Source: a virus
DNA: 60,464 bases
Strand: one strand, 5' to 3'
Virus record (IMG/VR): IMGVR_UViG_3300037014_000313
Coordinates: 1 to 60,464 of that record
A program made the translations under genes and the position numbers. The notes beneath the pieces were generated by a model. It had not been told where the DNA came from and searched no databases. It was given only the letters and a program-made list of their open reading frames with translations. This document shows positions 59,101 to 60,464 of this stretch, one piece after another (the stretch's first letter is position 1; every line of letters begins with the position of its first letter).

Positions 59101-59194
59101 GAAGGAAGACATCGAGCGCGAGATGATGGGGCCCGGTGGCGCACTTTCGAATCCCACCGGGCAGAAGACCTTTGAGGAAGGAGGCGATCGATGA
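56123..59194 (+). CDS. Archaeo-eukaryotic primase fused to MCM-like AAA+ helicase (1023 aa)
   Basis: N-terminus: FFDLDNEKD (D67, D69), MYFSGKKGFHVVI (H110) and FDSKVYSVRRVLRIHNSIHE (D147, R154-R158), the DxD, sxH and third motif of PriS-type primases. Centre: zinc knuckles (CPP...CKNC near 409 and CSRC near 467). C-terminal AAA+ region: GDSGQGKT (625-632), LLVVDEFGDM (DE 688-689), and EDIRRFDFAL (R759-R760), matching the MCM arginine finger IRRFD/SRFD. It would prime and unwind phage DNA. No other replicative helicase, primase or polymerase is recognised. Confidence 0.8.
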   Translation: MQGFRSEYVYVDVHSSAQKQWRRVKIDQVDEKLLKPSKNFKCFKSVQRYNKAHAEPGEHVWMPLFFDLDNEKDPGITIDDVKKLYGYMTEVLQIHHHFVRMYFSGKKGFHVVIEPECFDIRPHHEIHLKIRKAALNISEHLDLKTFDSKVYSVRRVLRIHNSIHEGTKLFKIEVSLGDLAKGIDFIKEKAKRPQEDVTPEEPSEEVSISQEAKEFWDGIRLEVEEAEELSNLKPDHMIHDFGELPVCIKHMLSLPALPTSHSGNRTILSLAAYMKDIGWTEQKTVETLVPWLVKLPNIGNAGNPKAIEAGARATIAFVYRKSTDDKGDRYHFACKYILALSTPDHKIPCQNVQCPAVKGKMQETKETIDLSLDGFSKSIYLGEKVRVPTLISGKAGTPYVVPKRVRFTCPPDEDGEFCKNCPIAQFNGEASFEFDVKDPEILEIVNTSNKFQWEAIRRKFRFPPACSRCKTRVEEYMNIEEVRMSPAAVDVSDFQKSEFVNRKGFFIGYPLQSNKRFMVTGFPVKDPKTQTSAFLFQEHEKLETEIETFTMTPEIKAELEVFCAKEGDVEGKFEDIHNDLSTNVYRIWNRRDLAWAADLVVHSVRGFKFRSEPFVKGWIELLVVGDSGQGKTACVRRLVQGHYKVGEYVSGGASKRTGLLYSYQENGKTWMLIWGAMPLNDLGLLVVDEFGDMAEEEFALMTDVRSSGIVKAVGVVTAETFARVRLIALSNAKKGKHLAEYDLPVVAIKELVPAAEDIRRFDFALCVASGEVPVETINRADFEHVHHVYTSSLCRNLIRWAWSRKETEVEFTDGASKFILHEATRMAKDFYAGDIPLVEPADQRFKLARLAAAAAARVFSTDEKGDKIVVKEEHVGFIMGLLYEIYNNHNFKYGEWSRTQRKTESSGVEDLRGCLDRIMDLPQWKRIFGLLTLPGQIDGREVEGVMSGDRSKSSQVLALLRIVGLVEKKWGKYAKTSKCNQLVSWAFLNGHVKKEDIEREMMGPGGALSNPTGQKTFEEGGDR

Positions 59195-59589
59195 CTGAGA
59201 ATCTGCGCTGGGGATTAAACGGCAAGGTGTTGGCTGTCATCCAGTCAGATGGCTCGTGGATGGCAAACGATGACATCACCCTTAAGGAGGCAAAGCTGAT
59301 TCTTCGGGATGTCGCGCTGACGGCCGCGCGCTTACTCAAGGATCGCGATGCCGCCATCGCCAAGGCAGAGATCCTGGACGAGCTCTGCCACAAGAAGGAA
59401 TCCGTCAACAAGGGCATGAACAGGGCCGTCTACATGCTCGTGAAGAAGGCCGGCGGATCAGTCGTCATCACGCCCGAAGAGATCATCTCCATGAACATGG
59501 ACGACTGGCTTTACGAGACCTCGAACTCCATCGAGGGCATGAAGCTGTGGACTCACAAGAAGGCCGAGAAGGAAGGAGCCAGCTCATGA
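59191..59589 (+). CDS. Hypothetical protein (132 aa)
   Basis: Starts inside the primase stop. WGLNGKVLAVIQSDGSWMAN, then a helical middle (DVALTAARLLKDRDAAIAKA) and an acidic end. Possibly a replication accessory by position only. Confidence 0.6.
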   Translation: MTENLRWGLNGKVLAVIQSDGSWMANDDITLKEAKLILRDVALTAARLLKDRDAAIAKAEILDELCHKKESVNKGMNRAVYMLVKKAGGSVVITPEEIISMNMDDWLYETSNSIEGMKLWTHKKAEKEGASS

Positions 59590-59747
59590 TGCTGTCCCTG
59601 CTCTGGGCCGCGGTGTGCGTCGGCGCCATCGTCGGAACGCTGACGAGTTCGATGCGGCCTGTCGTCGCTGCAACAATATGCACCTGGACTGCATGGGCCG
59701 TGGCCGGCGTGTCTTACTGGATCTATCTCAGGTACGGAAAGAAATAA
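59586..59747 (+). CDS. Small two-helix membrane protein (53 aa)
   Basis: MMLSLLWAAVCVGAIVGTLT and VVAATICTWTAWAVAGVSYW are two hydrophobic segments with a short loop and a basic tail. The topology suits a small holin, but it lies in the early/replication unit and no endolysin is near. Confidence 0.5.
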   Translation: MMLSLLWAAVCVGAIVGTLTSSMRPVVAATICTWTAWAVAGVSYWIYLRYGKK

Positions 59748-59756
59748 GGAGGAAGG

Positions 59757-59969
59757 ATGAAGAAGCGTTGTGGATGTCACGCCCAGGGCGGGAAGTGCAA
59801 GCGCGAGATGGCGGTGTCGTTCGCTGTGAGGGTCGAGAAGGGCTTTGTCTACTTTGCCTTCTGCGAGGGCCATCTCTGGCTCGTGGCAAAGTTGATGAAG
59901 AAGTTGCAGGGCAAGGTCAAGCTGCCGATGCTGCCTCCGGAACAGACTACCAATAAGGAGAAAGTGTGA
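59757..59969 (+). CDS. Small Cys-containing protein (70 aa)
   Basis: MKKRCGCHAQGGKCKREMAV then FCEGHLWLVAKLMKKLQGKV; a possible zinc site with a basic helix. The stop overlaps the next ATG by one base (TGATG). Confidence 0.55.
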   Translation: MKKRCGCHAQGGKCKREMAVSFAVRVEKGFVYFAFCEGHLWLVAKLMKKLQGKVKLPMLPPEQTTNKEKV

Positions 59970-60464
59970 TGCCGACGAAGGAAGACTACGAGTACGTCAA
60001 GGAACTAAAGGAGCAGATTGAGAGCATGAATTCGTGTCACCAAGGCACAGTCGCGGAACTCGTTGGAATGACCTACGACCGCGACCGCCTCCGCGCCCCG
60101 AACGAGGAGATGCTGGGGATCGTGGAAGCCGTTGGCGAGATGTTGAGGACGAGCAAAGCCATGGGGAAACTGTGGAACGCCGTGGACTGGAACACTGATC
60201 TGGGGGACAAAGACCCGGCGCTGGCCGCTTACAACGCGGCTGGTGAGGCGCACACGGCGGCGTGGGACAAGATGGAGGCCCTGTACAAGGCGTGGACCAT
60301 CGCCAAGGCCGAGGCGCAGACTAGTTCTAACGTGAAACATATTTGCGGCGATCCAAGTTCGTCCTGCGATACGAGTTGCGAGGAAAACGCGGCCCGTGGC
60401 AGGGAAATCATGAACCGCCCGACAGCCGCCGACGCGCTCAAGGCGGTGGCTTGTCTGTGCCAAG
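59969..60464 (+). CDS. N-terminal part of the joint-spanning hypothetical protein
   Basis: Starts MPTKEDYEYVKELKEQIESM, a helical opening; joined across the redundancy it ends at base 367 for about 203 residues. The single difference between the two copies changes Ile to Val in NVKHICGD/NVKHVCGD. Confidence 0.75.
   Translation, partial: MPTKEDYEYVKELKEQIESMNSCHQGTVAELVGMTYDRDRLRAPNEEMLGIVEAVGEMLRTSKAMGKLWNAVDWNTDLGDKDPALAAYNAAGEAHTAAWDKMEALYKAWTIAKAEAQTSSNVKHICGDPSSSCDTSCEENAARGREIMNRPTAADALKAVACLCQ
60214..60464. repeat. Terminal direct repeat, right copy
   Basis: Matches bases 1-251 with one mismatch (A at 60341, G at 128). See the left copy. Confidence 0.95.

Overview
This window is almost certainly one complete tailed-phage genome of about 60.2 kb. 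The first 251 bases recur as the last 251 bases with one mismatch, and one gene reads across the joint in frame, so the molecule is circular or terminally redundant. The head genes are siphovirus-like with Mu-type features: a DUF935-like portal, a Mu I-like protease/scaffold, a Mu gp36-like connector, a tail terminator, a large tail-tube protein, a slippery-heptamer chaperone pair and a 668-residue tape measure. No contractile sheath, integrase, lysogeny repressor, DNA polymerase, tRNA, CRISPR array or clear endolysin was recognised. GC content is high and many starts are GTG after strong AGGAG sites. The host is a bacterium. A GT9-type glycosyltransferase and a lipoprotein hint at Gram-negative, but the sequence does not identify it.

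Layout: two divergent transcription blocks leave a non-coding region at about 40.7-41.6 kb and converge at 6.9 kb. The rightward block (41.6 kb to the end, then on across the joint to 6.9 kb) holds replication, DNA modification and many small proteins: an SSB-like protein, a PC4-like protein, a zinc metallopeptidase, an SNF2-like helicase, an archaeo-eukaryotic primase fused to an MCM-like AAA+ helicase, a RusA-like resolvase and two cytosine methyltransferases. An HNH endonuclease gene lies inside one of the methyltransferase genes. Many of the small proteins carry CxxC zinc-ribbon motifs, and several are tandem paralogues.

The leftward block (40.7 to 6.9 kb) is the virion operon. It starts, unusually, with fibre/spike genes and a two-domain glycosyltransferase. 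It then runs through the large terminase, portal, an adenine methyltransferase with a C-terminal extension, protease/scaffold, decoration protein, major capsid, connectors, tail tube, chaperones, tape measure, tail-tip proteins, a beta-helix fibre, a small membrane/lipoprotein cassette and two more glycosyltransferases. A third sits convergently just beyond it.

The most unusual features are: (1) the primase-MCM fusion; (2) the cytosine methyltransferase gene, which carries a second conserved reading frame and a nested HNH gene; (3) two diverged copies of a long palindromic intergenic element near 5.5 and 44.4 kb; (4) GC-rich hairpins scattered between early genes; and (5) a structured non-coding region at the divergent promoters.
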